From Alkalibacillus almallahensis (GTDB lineage: Bacteria; Bacillota; Bacilli; Bacillales; Alkalibacillaceae): 64,000 nt of DNA. The notes below the pieces were generated by a model that searched no databases, was not told where the DNA came from, and worked only from the letters and a program-made list of their open reading frames with translations. This document shows, one piece after another, positions 49,074 through 57,812 of the stretch. The stretch lies in NCBI RefSeq assembly GCF_011761495.1, contig NZ_JAASRU010000004.1, positions 62,001 through 126,000 on the forward strand, written 5' to 3'. The position numbers and the translations under genes were made by a program. How positions within the stretch are numbered: position 1 is the first letter of the stretch; the number at the start of each line of letters is the position of its first letter.

Positions 49074-50456
49074 ATGGCTCAAGAAATGGACCATATCGTC
49101 AATCACTGTAAACATCGTGGCTTTATTTTCCAAGGCTCCGAAATCTATGGCGGCCTAGCAAACACATGGGATTATGGACCACTTGGTGTTGAACTAAAGA
49201 AAAATTTAAAAGACGCTTGGTGGAAAAAGTTCGTCCAAGAATCACCATATAATGTCGGACTTGATTCAGCAATTTTAATGAATCCAAAAACATGGGAAGC
49301 AAGTGGTCACTTAGGTAACTTTAATGATCCGATGATCGACTGTAAAGACTGTAAATCACGCCACCGTGCCGACCACTTAATCGAAAACCATTTCGAAGCA
49401 AAAGGTGAAGAGCGTGTTGTCGATGGTTTACCATTCGATGAACTCGTCAAAATTATTGAAGAAGAAGGCATTACCTGCCCTGACTGCGGATCAAGTGAAT
49501 TCACGGACATTCGCCAGTTCAACTTAATGTTCAAGACGTATCAAGGTGTAACAGATGACTCTTCCGACGAAATTTACATGCGCCCAGAAACAGCACAGGG
49601 TATTTTCGTCAATTTCAAAAACGTTCAGCGTACGATGCGTAAGAAGCTACCATTCGGCATCGCTCAGATCGGTAAAAGTTTCCGTAACGAAATCACACCT
49701 GGTAACTTCATTTTCCGTACACGTGAATTCGAACAAATGGAAATGGAATTCTTCTGTAAACCAGGTGAAGAACATAACTGGTTCGATTATTGGCTCGACT
49801 TCTGCCATAACTGGTTACTCAACTTAGGTCTAGATCAAGAGAAAGTTCGTCGCCGCGAACATGATGAAGACGAGCTATCTCACTACAGTAACGCAACAAC
49901 TGATTTAGAATACGAATTCCCATTCGGTTGGGGTGAGCTTTGGGGTGTCGCTTCCCGTACAGATTACGATCTAAAACAACATGCCGAGCATTCTGGTGAA
50001 GACATGGAATATATCGACCAAGAAACAAATGAACGTTATATACCATATGTCATCGAACCAGCCTTAGGTGCGGATCGTCTAGCACTGTCATTCTTAACAG
50101 ACGCTTACGAGGAAGAAGAACTTGAAGATGGTTCATCACGTACAGTGATGCATTTCCATCCAGCTGTCGCACCATTTAAAGCAGCAGTATTCCCATTATC
50201 GAAAAAACTAGCTGACGAAGCGCAAGAGGTCTTCCAGGATTTAGCCCAAGACTTCATGGTCGACTACGACGACGCTGGCTCAATCGGTAAACGTTACCGC
50301 CGTCACGACGAAATCGGTACACCTTATTGCATCACTTACGATTTCGATTCCAAAGAAGACGGCCAAGTCACTGTCCGTAACCGTGACACCATGGAACAAA
50401 CCCGCATGCCAATCGCGGATTTAAAAGACTTTTTACAAGATAAAATTCAATACTAA
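49074..50456 (+). CDS. glyS: Glycyl-tRNA synthetase (single-chain type)
   Basis: 460 residues from ATG 49074 after GGGAGG. Class II synthetase of the alpha2 (eukaryote-like) kind found in bacilli. Motifs: [20 protein letters not shown] (20 residues), zinc-site cysteines CKDCKSRH and [18 protein letters not shown] motif, motif 2 [23 protein letters not shown] (in part), and PSVIEP-like [11 protein letters not shown] motif 3. A C-terminal anticodon-binding domain follows. Controlled by the T-box upstream; terminated at 50482. Confidence 0.97.
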   Translation: MAQEMDHIVNHCKHRGFIFQGSEIYGGLANTWDYGPLGVELKKNLKDAWWKKFVQESPYNVGLDSAILMNPKTWEASGHLGNFNDPMIDCKDCKSRHRADHLIENHFEAKGEERVVDGLPFDELVKIIEEEGITCPDCGSSEFTDIRQFNLMFKTYQGVTDDSSDEIYMRPETAQGIFVNFKNVQRTMRKKLPFGIAQIGKSFRNEITPGNFIFRTREFEQMEMEFFCKPGEEHNWFDYWLDFCHNWLLNLGLDQEKVRRREHDEDELSHYSNATTDLEYEFPFGWGELWGVASRTDYDLKQHAEHSGEDMEYIDQETNERYIPYVIEPALGADRLALSFLTDAYEEEELEDGSSRTVMHFHPAVAPFKAAVFPLSKKLADEAQEVFQDLAQDFMVDYDDAGSIGKRYRRHDEIGTPYCITYDFDSKEDGQVTVRNRDTMEQTRMPIADLKDFLQDKIQY

Positions 50457-50481
50457 TTAAGAAAGACAGCATTCTGGTATT

Positions 50482-50541
50482 AAGTAGTTCAGTTTTGGCG
50501 TACAAAATTTTTATTTGTACCCTTAATTGAACTACTTTTTT
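50482..50541 (+). terminator. Terminator, copy 2 of a dispersed hairpin family
   Basis: Outer stem AAGTAGTTCAGTT / AATTGAACTACTT with an inner stem GTACAAA / TTTGTAC, then T6. Shares ACCCTTAATTGAACTACTT with the hairpins at 15192 and 53100. Confidence 0.9.
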
Positions 50542-50673
50542 CATATGAAAGTGTAGTCATAAATGCGAGGCTTTGTAATACAATTTGTGTAGCTTTTTGA
50601 GGATGTTTTTTGATGGCTAACATTTATATGGTAAAATAAGTTAAATAAAACTACTCAAATTAGGGGGAATCGT

Positions 50674-50838
50674 ATGGATATTCCATTTTATCTACTGATG
50701 GGGATACTTTTTATTGGAATTTTCACTTTCGGTTTATATGAAACAAAAAAGAAAAATGAAGTGAAACTTGAGGAAATTAAATTAGAACGAGAAAAAATAG
50801 CGTTAGAGCAAAAAAGGGTGGAAAATGAAAGAGAGTAA
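50674..50838 (+). CDS. Small membrane protein with coiled-coil tail
   Basis: 54 residues: MDIPFYLLMG, a single membrane helix to about residue 21, then a highly charged helix (KKNEVKLEEIKLEREKIALE in part, ending NERE) that looks like a short coiled coil. ATG after TAGGGGGA. Similar small proteins with one helix and a charged tail are common in bacilli but I know no function. Confidence 0.6.
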   Translation: MDIPFYLLMGILFIGIFTFGLYETKKKNEVKLEEIKLEREKIALEQKRVENERE

Positions 50839-51139
50839 TATAACGTCATTTATAAATACTGTCAGGCAAACAATGAATACTATTACCTTATAAACACGCT
50901 TGTTCTATGTGAATGAATGAGGGTGTTCATTTTTTGTTGAAACAAAGCGTTATAATTGATTTTACCATTTAAATTAACAGTGAATTGTTTAGAGACGAGA
51001 ATAAATCAATTCAGAAGTCTAACAGTCCGTTAAAAGCATTACAAATAAATGGTGATTTTTAACAAACTAATATTAAGTTCTTGTCCAACTAAAGGGCATG
51101 ATTGTTTAATAAGAATGAGCGAATAGGTAGGTTGTATTT
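50839..51139. other. 301-bp gap, no gene seen
   Basis: AT-rich. A short hairpin TGAATGAGGGTGTTCA followed by T6 at about 50921-50937 may end the small membrane-protein gene. I see nothing else. Confidence 0.4.
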
Positions 51140-51889
51140 ATGGATGAAAAATATACCGTAGTTACATTAGAAGAGCGTCCTGATTTAGAAGGTGAATTAG
51201 ATCAGTTACATAGTATAGGGTGGCCAAAATTCATGGGAGAGGATCCGATAGCAGTAAAGTATTAGAACAAATTACTTTATCGGTTTCCTAAATTTCAATT
51301 CATTCTCCTAAATGAGGAATTCAAACCCATGGCTTGCGGAAATTCAATTCCTTTTAATTGGGATAGTAATGAAGATAACTTACCAACAGGATGGGATGAA
51401 GTCTTTGAAAAAGGAGTATTAGATTACGAAAACAATTTACAGCCTAATTCACTGTCAGCATTAGCTATTGTCATTCATCCAGAGTGTAGAGGGAAGGGTT
51501 TGAGTGTAAGAATGGTTAAGGAAATGAAAAGTTTAGCCATTAAAAATAATTTTGAAAATATGGTAGCTCCTGTTCGCCCTTCATTAAAGCACAAATACCC
51601 GCTTATTCCTATGGAAGAATACGTTAGTTGGATTAGAGATGATGGAACTCCTTTTGACCCTTGGATTAGAACACATTTTAAGACTGGTGCTTCTATAATA
51701 AAAGTCGCAGAAAACTCTATGATCATTCCAGCATCAGTTGAAGAATGGGAAGAGTGGACTGGTATGAAGTTACATTCTTCGGGAAGCTATATCATAAATG
51801 AAGGATTAGCACCATTAGACGTAGATAAGACAGCTAATAAGGGCATCTACATTGAACCCAATGTATGGATGAGGCATTATTTAGATTAA
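51140..51889 (+). pseudogene. GNAT-like acetyltransferase gene with an amber stop
   Basis: One frame runs from ATG 51140 to 51889 but has a TAG at 51263-51265 (codon 42). Before it: MDEKYTVVTLEERPDL ... GEDPIAVKY; after it: NKLLYRFPKFQFILLNEEF, then the acetyl-CoA part (SALAIVIHPECRGKGLSVRM in part: HPECRGKG, the Q/R-x-x-G-x-G/A motif). The stop sits where a Trp is plausible (KYWNKL), so TGG to TAG is the simplest change. 249 codons in all. Either inactivated or restarting at an internal ATG (51329). Confidence 0.75.
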
Positions 51890-52034
51890 AACGAACATTT
51901 TTATATCAAAATTTACACAGGAACTGTGCTTCCATATGCAAATCTACAGTTTTTATTGAAGGTCAGTAAAAACTAACGCCCCGGTTGATCGAAGTATAAT
52001 ATTCTAATCATAACAAATTCACATTTATTACTAA

Positions 52035-52918
52035 CTACTTTTCTCCTACGTTTTTAGTGAATGTGTACATTTCATGTAGATGTTCAAAGCCAACTTTTTT
52101 ATATAACTTAATGGCACTAACATTAGCAGAGTTGACACATAGTGTGATAGAGTCCATGCCATCAAATGTAAATAACCACTTTAAAGCACCCGTTAATAAT
52201 TGCGCTCCAATTCCATTACCTCTTTCAGATTTCTCAACAGCAAAAAATTCAATACTTGCTTCACCAAATTCGGGTTCCGCCTCGACATAAATATATCCAC
52301 AGAGTAGACCTTCATTGGTTATTATAAAAACTTTTTATGATCATCTAAACGTTTAATAATTTGTTGTCCACTATAATAAGTGTTAGGGAAAGCTTCATCA
52401 TGAAGTTGTACCATATCTACGTAATACTCAGGAGTCAACTCTTCAATAAAAGTACTTTCAAACTCATTGCTATTATTACACCGGAAAATCAATATTTTTT
52501 CATCACTATACTTTTTAAATGAAAGAGAGCTTGATAATTGACACACTCGAGTATTTTTCACATTTGGAAACATCTCCATTGAGTCTATCTTCTTTGGAAG
52601 TATATCAGTCATTTTCTTCCACATTTCATAAACAATATCCCACTTCTCTCGTAAAATAAATGGCCCCCATATTTCGGCACTATTATCATCGAGGTCTGCA
52701 TCAAATCCCAAAACCCCCACCAATTTATTACCTTCGTATGCTACAACAAAACTATCAGTATATTTAATATCTGAAATATCATTTATCATATATTTTGCAA
52801 TTTCGTTCTTATCTTTCCCGCAATAACCAATATGAGATTCTTCACTAGCATTCATTTGTGATATAAAATCCGACACTAACCCAAGATCTTCTTTATCAAT
52901 CATTCGAATTTCTAACAA
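52035..52918 (-). pseudogene. GNAT acetyltransferase gene with a frameshift
   Basis: The first frame (TTG start 52918, after GGAGGAG) encodes a GNAT-like N-terminal module for 198 residues and ends abnormally in DDHKKFL. The other frame continues from the same place (FIITNEGLLCGYIYVEAEP in part) to TAG at 52037-52035 and includes the acetyl-CoA motif ERGNGIGAQLL and VSAIKLYKKVGF. Adding one T to the T5 run at 52332-52336 (as A5 on plus, read T5 on minus) joins them into a two-domain protein of about 294 residues. Confidence 0.75.
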
Positions 52919-53099
52919 TTTAACTCCTCCCTTCTCAAATACAACATATCTCTTGTTAAATGATCCCGATCAATTAGTTGAACAACTTCTTTTAACTTAT
53001 ATTACCATATATGAATTTATTGTTATTAAATTTTCTCGATTAATGATCCAATTCGAATTGCAAAAAGCCTGATAGCTTAACCTACAATCACTTATAAAA

Positions 53100-53154
53100 A
53101 AAGTAGCTCAATTAGGGATACAAATCTCTTTTTGCACTCTTAATCGAGCTACTT
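53100..53154 (-). terminator. Terminator, copy 3 of a dispersed hairpin family
   Basis: Minus strand: AAGTAGCTCGATTAAG ... CCCTAATTGAGCTACTT then T7. About 110 nt downstream of the gene ending at 53264. It lies in the 345-bp gap 52919-53263, which otherwise holds nothing I can name. Confidence 0.85.
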
Positions 53155-53263
53155 AATTCAGGCATGCGAACCTTTTTTATCATTTAAAATAATATTTACG
53201 ATTACATCGAGTCGGTCATTTTTCATTAATAAATCAAACTCAGTAATCGTTATAAAAGTAGAA

Positions 53264-53512
53264 TTAAACAGTCACAATAGCCAGTATCACCGAGATTATA
53301 CCAAGTAACATTAAGCCAAATAACACTATTTTCTTGCCTAAATCACTCTTGGAATACAGATAAACAAAAACCAGATAAATAACAGTAGCAATTGAAAAAA
53401 ATGAAATTCCCGTTACAGTCTTTTCACTTTCATAATCACTAAAAAGAAAATGCAAGATTATTGTGGGATAAGAAATTAAGGCGATTAAATAATGCAGTTT
53501 TGAGCTGTTCAT
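53264..53512 (-). CDS. Small membrane protein
   Basis: 82 residues; three helices (about 8-24, 34-52, 60-80) with basic loop SKSDLGKK. ATG follows GGAAGATG. No family recognised. Confidence 0.55.
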   Translation of the reverse strand: MNSSKLHYLIALISYPTIILHFLFSDYESEKTVTGISFFSIATVIYLVFVYLYSKSDLGKKIVLFGLMLLGIISVILAIVTV

Positions 53513-53622
53513 CTAACATCTTCCCCTTACTTTTATAGTTTACTCAAACCATACTAGGGCAGTTGATTAATAAAATTTTGTCTGGCAAAGTCTAAAAATT
53601 GGTTTAAAAATATGGTAAATAC

Positions 53623-54057
53623 TTAATTATCTTCAAAGATGATATCTGGATTATTAGTTTTTAGTAAGTGAATAAACTCATTTTTGTTTTTAGGTGAAAT
53701 ACTTATAACCTTATAATTACCATATAAAATTGATAGTCGATCAACTGAGAGAGCAGGTGCTGTAAAAGGGCTTCTTTCATGACTTATTTTTTTAATAGCA
53801 TTTATATCAATAACCCATTTAAATGGTCCAAATTTAATTATTAAGTCTCCACTATTTAAATAATATTTCGTATCAAACCAAATCCAGATCACCAATACTA
53901 ATAATGCTCCCGTAATGATGAAACCCAATGGACTATTATAGATAATCAACTGCAAACCAAAAGGCTCAGAACCAAAGCTATAAATGAATAAAATAAAGGC
54001 TAAAAAGCCATAGAAAAATAATCTAGCCAAAACATCCTTTTTAGTTGGAAAATACAT
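53623..54057 (-). CDS. YyaB-type PH-domain membrane protein
   Basis: 144 residues. Two hydrophobic helices (about 13-32 and 41-60), then a bacterial PH domain (about 65-135) with GDLIIKFGPFKWVIDI and PALSVDRLSILYGNYKVISISPKNKNEFI (in part: SVDRLSILYG, ISPKNK), the pattern of YyaB-like PH proteins. Cytoplasmic PH domain attached to the membrane; function unknown. Confidence 0.8.
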   Translation of the reverse strand: MYFPTKKDVLARLFFYGFLAFILFIYSFGSEPFGLQLIIYNSPLGFIITGALLVLVIWIWFDTKYYLNSGDLIIKFGPFKWVIDINAIKKISHERSPFTAPALSVDRLSILYGNYKVISISPKNKNEFIHLLKTNNPDIIFEDN

Positions 54058-54165
54058 CACTTAACCACTCTTCTCTACTAACCTTTGGGGTTAGTGTTTT
54101 TGTTTACATTCCAAGATTGAACTATTTAGTTATACATGCAGTCTTTTTTTAGTCAATTTCGGTTT

Positions 54166-54277
54166 TCGCCGATAAAATCATAAATTTCGCTGATAAACTG
54201 CTCATTTTCGCCGTAACGTTCAAGATTTTCGCTGATAGAGTTGAAACTTTCGCCGATAATCGCAAAAAATCACTGAT
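54166..54277 (+). repeat. 21-bp-period repeat array D (core TCGCYGAT)
   Basis: Six units start at 54166, 54187, 54208, 54229, 54250 and 54270 (21, 21, 21, 21, 20 bp). Cores TCGCCGAT, TCGCTGAT, TCGCCGTA, TCGCTGAT, TCGCCGAT and TCACTGAT: the same family as array B. It lies about 38 nt past the mgtE stop codon, where I see no ordinary terminator. Confidence 0.85.
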
Positions 54278-54314
54278 CTATCTACCCATCAATGGTAAGT
54301 ATTTCACCACTAAA

Positions 54315-55685
54315 TCACATCAAATACTCAATCATCGACGTTGCAATCGTAAAGTAAATCAACAATCCAAATATATCATTCAATGTTGTAATAAACGGTC
54401 CTGATGCGACAGCTGGGTCTATTTTCAATCGATTGATGATGAGTGGAATGATTGAACCTGTCAGGGTCGACACGCTCAATGTCAACATAATTGAAATCCC
54501 GACGATGCCAGCAATGACGTAGTTTTGTTCATAAAATAGGATAATTAATAAAGCAATCGTTACGCCACTTCCGGCTCCAATCATGAGCCCGGTTAACAAT
54601 TCACGCCGTAATACTTTCCAGACGTTACGTTTATCGAACGTTCCAAGCGCAATATTGCGCACCATGACAGCTAGTGATTGTGTACCTGTATTACCTGCAG
54701 CATCCATTAATAACGGAATAAACGCAGCTAAGATCACGATTGTTTGTAACGTATCCTCAAAGTAACCAATCACTTCAGCCGTGATCAGCCCTAAAAACAT
54801 TAGCATAATGATCCACGGGGCGCGTTTTTTCGTAGACTCCCACGCGGTTATGTCCGCACCCGTTGCACCACGTACAGCTGAGATTTCTCCAAAGTCTTCT
54901 GTTGTCTCATCTTCAATGACGTCGATAATATCGTCGACGGTGATAATCCCGACTAATCGATTTTCCTCTGAGACAACTGGTGTCGCTAAGAAATCGTATT
55001 TTTGCATGAGGCGCGCAACTTCTTCTTGGTCTTGGTAAGATTTAACCGATACAACACGCTGACTCATTACATTTTCGATCACTTCACTCGGGTCGCTCGT
55101 AATTAGATCTCGCAATGAGACAACGCCTACAAGTCGCCCTTCTGTATCGACAACATAAAGATAGTAAATCGTTTCCGCTTCAGGCGCATCATTTCTTAAA
55201 TTAAGCATCACTTGCTGAACAGTATCTGTCGTTTTGATCGCGATGAATTCAGTCGCCATTAACGCACCAGCTGTTTCTTCATGATACTCCATAATCTGCT
55301 GAACTTTTTCAGCTGTTTCTTCATCCATTTCATTTAAGGCCGTGGATACTTCTTCATCTTCGAGTTCTTCCAAATAATCCGCGACGTCATCGGAGGCCAT
55401 CTCATTCAATGTTAAGATCCATTTGTCACGGTTCATTTCCGACATAATTTTTTGTTGTTCATCGACTTCTAAACCTTGAAATATGTCTGCCAATTCTTCT
55501 GGCGTCAACGTATCATAGACACGCTGTCTGATTTCTAAATCCTCTAAGCCTTCAAACCATTCCACTTGATCTTGAATATGCAAGGATAAGAGCGATTCGC
55601 GAAACGTTTCGACATGGCCTTGTTGTAACAATTCTTGTAACTGTTGATATAAATTTAATTTCGTACTTCGACGCATAACCATCAA
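54315..55685 (-). CDS. mgtE: Magnesium transporter MgtE
   Basis: 456 residues. Order: N domain (LYQQLQELLQQGH start, EELADIFQGLE, about 1-130), two CBS domains (about 135-255; ATEFIAIKTTD, DDIIDVIEDE), then a five-helix channel domain (PWIIMLMFLGL onward) with the conserved AAFIPLLMDAAGNTGTQS (in part: DAAGNTGTQS). Channel for Mg2+ gated by Mg2+ bound to the cytosolic domains. TTG 55685 or ATG 55682 follows AAAGGAGGT. Controlled by an upstream M-box. Confidence 0.96.
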   Translation of the reverse strand: MMVMRRSTKLNLYQQLQELLQQGHVETFRESLLSLHIQDQVEWFEGLEDLEIRQRVYDTLTPEELADIFQGLEVDEQQKIMSEMNRDKWILTLNEMASDDVADYLEELEDEEVSTALNEMDEETAEKVQQIMEYHEETAGALMATEFIAIKTTDTVQQVMLNLRNDAPEAETIYYLYVVDTEGRLVGVVSLRDLITSDPSEVIENVMSQRVVSVKSYQDQEEVARLMQKYDFLATPVVSEENRLVGIITVDDIIDVIEDETTEDFGEISAVRGATGADITAWESTKKRAPWIIMLMFLGLITAEVIGYFEDTLQTIVILAAFIPLLMDAAGNTGTQSLAVMVRNIALGTFDKRNVWKVLRRELLTGLMIGAGSGVTIALLIILFYEQNYVIAGIVGISIMLTLSVSTLTGSIIPLIINRLKIDPAVASGPFITTLNDIFGLLIYFTIATSMIEYLM

Positions 55686-55774
55686 GTTTGTGACCTCCTT
55701 TAATCGCTCGTATTATTCAACCAAGTTGTTATAGTAACTATGATTGACTCAATATATTAAATTTTCCCTAGTTT

Positions 55775-55820
55775 ATAAAAAACAAAACTCGCCTCTCTCA
55801 AACATGGAGAAAAGCGAGTG
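55775..55820 (-). terminator. Expression-platform terminator of the M-box
   Basis: Minus strand stem ACTCGC.TTTCTC / GAGAGA.GCGAGT followed by TTTGTTTTT, between the M-box and mgtE. Confidence 0.85.
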
Positions 55821-55849
55821 TATATCTAACGATCATTAACTTCTGGCAT

Positions 55850-56010
55850 TTTTCCTCCAATCGTTCAAGCTTTAGCACTGCGCGGCATAGGATAAACCAG
55901 CTACGTTAAAAACCACCTTAAGTCGATCGTTTTTGCTGACCCATTGGCGTCTTTGGACGTTTTTGGGCAGTAGCATATCTCCACACAGGAGCCTCACCTA
56001 ACGAGGATTT
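55850..56010 (-). ncRNA. M-box (ykoK) magnesium riboswitch
   Basis: Minus strand carries the conserved M-box blocks in order: GTTAGGTGAGGCTCCT, GGAGATATGCTACTGCCC, AAACGTCCAAAGACGCCA, ATGGGTCA, TAAGGTG, and TATGCCGCGCAGTGCTAAAG. It directly precedes a terminator and mgtE. By known mechanism, high Mg2+ favours termination. Confidence 0.95.
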
Positions 56011-56129
56011 ATTAATTTTACTTTTATATCTTACACTAAACAAAGGCATAACGTCAATTAAACCACGCTACACGCGCCTTTAACGAATATGCTATAATAA
56101 ACCATTATGACTCACTTCGAGGGATCTTT

Positions 56130-56492
56130 ATGTATAAAAATGCTTTATTTGTAGCTTTAGGTGGAGCAATAGGGACTTTATTAAGATATTCGATTGATTT
56201 ATCCTTTCCCAATAGTTCTACTTTGATTGTCAACTTGGTCGGTAGCTTCTTACTAGGACTATTCACAGCTTATACAATTGAAAAAACTATCCCTGAATGG
56301 CTTAAAGTCGGCATCGGCGTTGGCCTTTTAGGTGGTTTTACGACTATGTCTACTTTTGCGAGCGACGTGCATGCCTTAGCTAGTAACGACGCTTGGTTAA
56401 CTTCAGTTGGCTACAGTTTTGTATCCGTCGCAGGCGGTCTTCTCCTAGCTTTGGTCGGTTATCGCTTGATCCATCGAGGTGAACGCGTATGA
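56130..56492 (+). CDS. crcB: Fluoride channel Fluc/CrcB, first copy
   Basis: 120 residues, four helices. Motifs GGAIGTLLRY (N-terminal G-x-x-x-R), NLVGSFLLG (pore Asn) and GLLGGFTTMSTFASD (the Phe-box region, with Met where the usual motif has Phe: TTMST). Exports fluoride. ATG follows GAGGGATC. A TATAAT at about 56092 gives a promoter. No fluoride riboswitch is visible. Overlaps the second copy by 4 nt. Confidence 0.93.
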   Translation: MYKNALFVALGGAIGTLLRYSIDLSFPNSSTLIVNLVGSFLLGLFTAYTIEKTIPEWLKVGIGVGLLGGFTTMSTFASDVHALASNDAWLTSVGYSFVSVAGGLLLALVGYRLIHRGERV

Positions 56493-56836
56493 CTATTCTT
56501 TTACTAGCAATCAGTGGTGGTCTAGGTGCAGCTAGCCGCTATATAATCGGCCAAATGATTATGCAAAATCGTTCAAAACAGGCACTCCCCCTCGCAATGA
56601 TTGTCGTGAATTTATTGGGTGCAGTTGGATTAGCGTTGGTAAGTCAATTAGAAGGTTTATTTTATCTATTAGGTGGTGTTGGCTTCTTTGGGGCATTTAC
56701 CACGTTTTCTACCTTTAGTGTTGAAGCCATCCAGTTAATTGAAAAACGTTTTTATATCCTGTTTTGGATTTACACACTCGTCACGATTCTCGGGTCGATC
56801 AGTTTATTTTCGCTAACAACATGGATGATTCAATAA
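56489..56836 (+). CDS. crcB: Fluoride channel Fluc/CrcB, second copy
   Basis: 115 residues, four helices. GGLGAASRYIIG, NLLGAVGLAL and GFFGAFTTFSTFSVE, the canonical Phe box. Overlaps the first copy (ATGA). Tandem crcB genes in Gram-positive bacteria are thought to give heterodimeric channels; the second copy has the better-conserved motif. Ends 2 nt before a terminator. Confidence 0.93.
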   Translation: MTILLLAISGGLGAASRYIIGQMIMQNRSKQALPLAMIVVNLLGAVGLALVSQLEGLFYLLGGVGFFGAFTTFSTFSVEAIQLIEKRFYILFWIYTLVTILGSISLFSLTTWMIQ

Positions 56837-56837
56837 C

Positions 56838-56872
56838 AAACGTTCATCGCCCCTGAGGTGATGAACGTTTTT
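56838..56872. terminator. Bidirectional terminator after crcB
   Basis: Stem AAACGTTCATC / GATGAACGTTT with a 13-nt loop and T/A flanks. Confidence 0.85.
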
Positions 56873-56893
56873 AGGATCAAGTTTATCATTGTG

Positions 56894-57048
56894 TAACATC
56901 TCGCTATGGATTGTTTGCACCATAATTTGAGTTCGTTGCTTCACATTTCGAATGTCTTGCTTCAACCTTTGAGTTTCTTGCTTCAAAGTTCAAATTCTTT
57001 GCATCACACTTCAAATCACTTGAATCATTTATCAACTTACTTGCGTCA
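56894..57048 (-). repeat. 21-bp-period repeat array E (core TGANGCAA on the minus strand)
   Basis: On the plus strand cores TTGCNTCA start at 56915, 56936, 56957, 56978, 56999, 57020 and 57041, exact 21-bp spacing, plus a weak unit TAACATCT at 56894. Reverse complement TGACGCAA equals the core of array C. Read on the minus strand it starts 2 nt after the stop of the hydratase gene (57051). Terminator 56838-56872 lies at its far end. Confidence 0.87.
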
Positions 57049-57050
57049 AA

Positions 57051-57803
57051 CTAAATGACCTCCACCTTAACTTCTCCGATTCGCTCAAAATCTGCTTGGT
57101 AAACACCTTTTTCAAGCGGTTTCGGTAACATAAAGGTACCTGATGAGACCACCATGCCAGCTTCTAAACGCTGCCCATTTCGAGCTAATGCATCAACCAA
57201 CCATTTCACGGCATTTAACGGATTTCCCATCACATCACTAGAATTCCCTGTAACTAACAACTGTTGATCTAAGGAAACATGGACGTTTAGATTATTGAGG
57301 TCAGCTTTCGTTAACCCTTCTCGCGGTTCACCAACAACCACTTTTCCTGCTACTGCTCGATCCATCACAATTTGATTCAAGGTTAAGTTTGGAAACCAAT
57401 CTTCATAACGCGAATCAGGAATTTCAATGCCTGGTGCAACCCTAGTTTTTTGCATAATTGTTTCATCATCGTCATCTGGATCAATCTGTTGATCAATTAA
57501 AAACATTAATTCTACTTCAATCAGTGGTTCATTAAACCTATTAATTTCCACAACATTATTTGCAATCGAATCTTTTAACAAAGCACCATAAAGCGGTTCT
57601 GTTGCGCCAAATAAATCTTGTGTTTCGCTACTTGTTAAGCTAATCTTATAACCAGCAAGTGGATTACCTTGCTTTTCCTCTTCTTCAACAACCTGCTTCT
57701 GTAATTGATACGCTTGCTCTAACGATTTAGCGCCCACTTCAACACGTGATAACACAGGGCCTCCTTGATAGGCATTATATAATTGATCAACTACCCTCAT
57801 CAT
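57051..57803 (-). CDS. 2-keto-4-pentenoate hydratase family protein
   Basis: 250 residues. Hydratase/decarboxylase family (MhpD, DmpE/DmpH): GYKISLTSSETQDLFGATEPLYG (in part: GYKISLTS, EPLYG), IEVELMFLID, APGIEIPDSRYEDW with Glu and the metal-binding acids, VSSGTFMLPKPL. Hydrates 2-oxopent-4-enoate-type substrates to 4-hydroxy-2-oxo acids. AGGAGGGGAC precedes the ATG. Forms a unit with cstA, 9 nt upstream. Metal residues are not confirmed. Confidence 0.85.
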   Translation of the reverse strand: MMRVVDQLYNAYQGGPVLSRVEVGAKSLEQAYQLQKQVVEEEEKQGNPLAGYKISLTSSETQDLFGATEPLYGALLKDSIANNVVEINRFNEPLIEVELMFLIDQQIDPDDDDETIMQKTRVAPGIEIPDSRYEDWFPNLTLNQIVMDRAVAGKVVVGEPREGLTKADLNNLNVHVSLDQQLLVTGNSSDVMGNPLNAVKWLVDALARNGQRLEAGMVVSSGTFMLPKPLEKGVYQADFERIGEVKVEVI

Positions 57804-57812
57804 GTCCCCTCC

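Noticed and set aside
51140-51889. TAG in the GNAT-like gene as pyrrolysine or programmed read-through
   Set aside because: There is no sign of pyrrolysine genes and no special context; a Trp to stop mutation is simpler.
56010-56130. Fluoride riboswitch before crcB
   Set aside because: The conserved fluoride riboswitch blocks are not present in the 120 bp before the gene.
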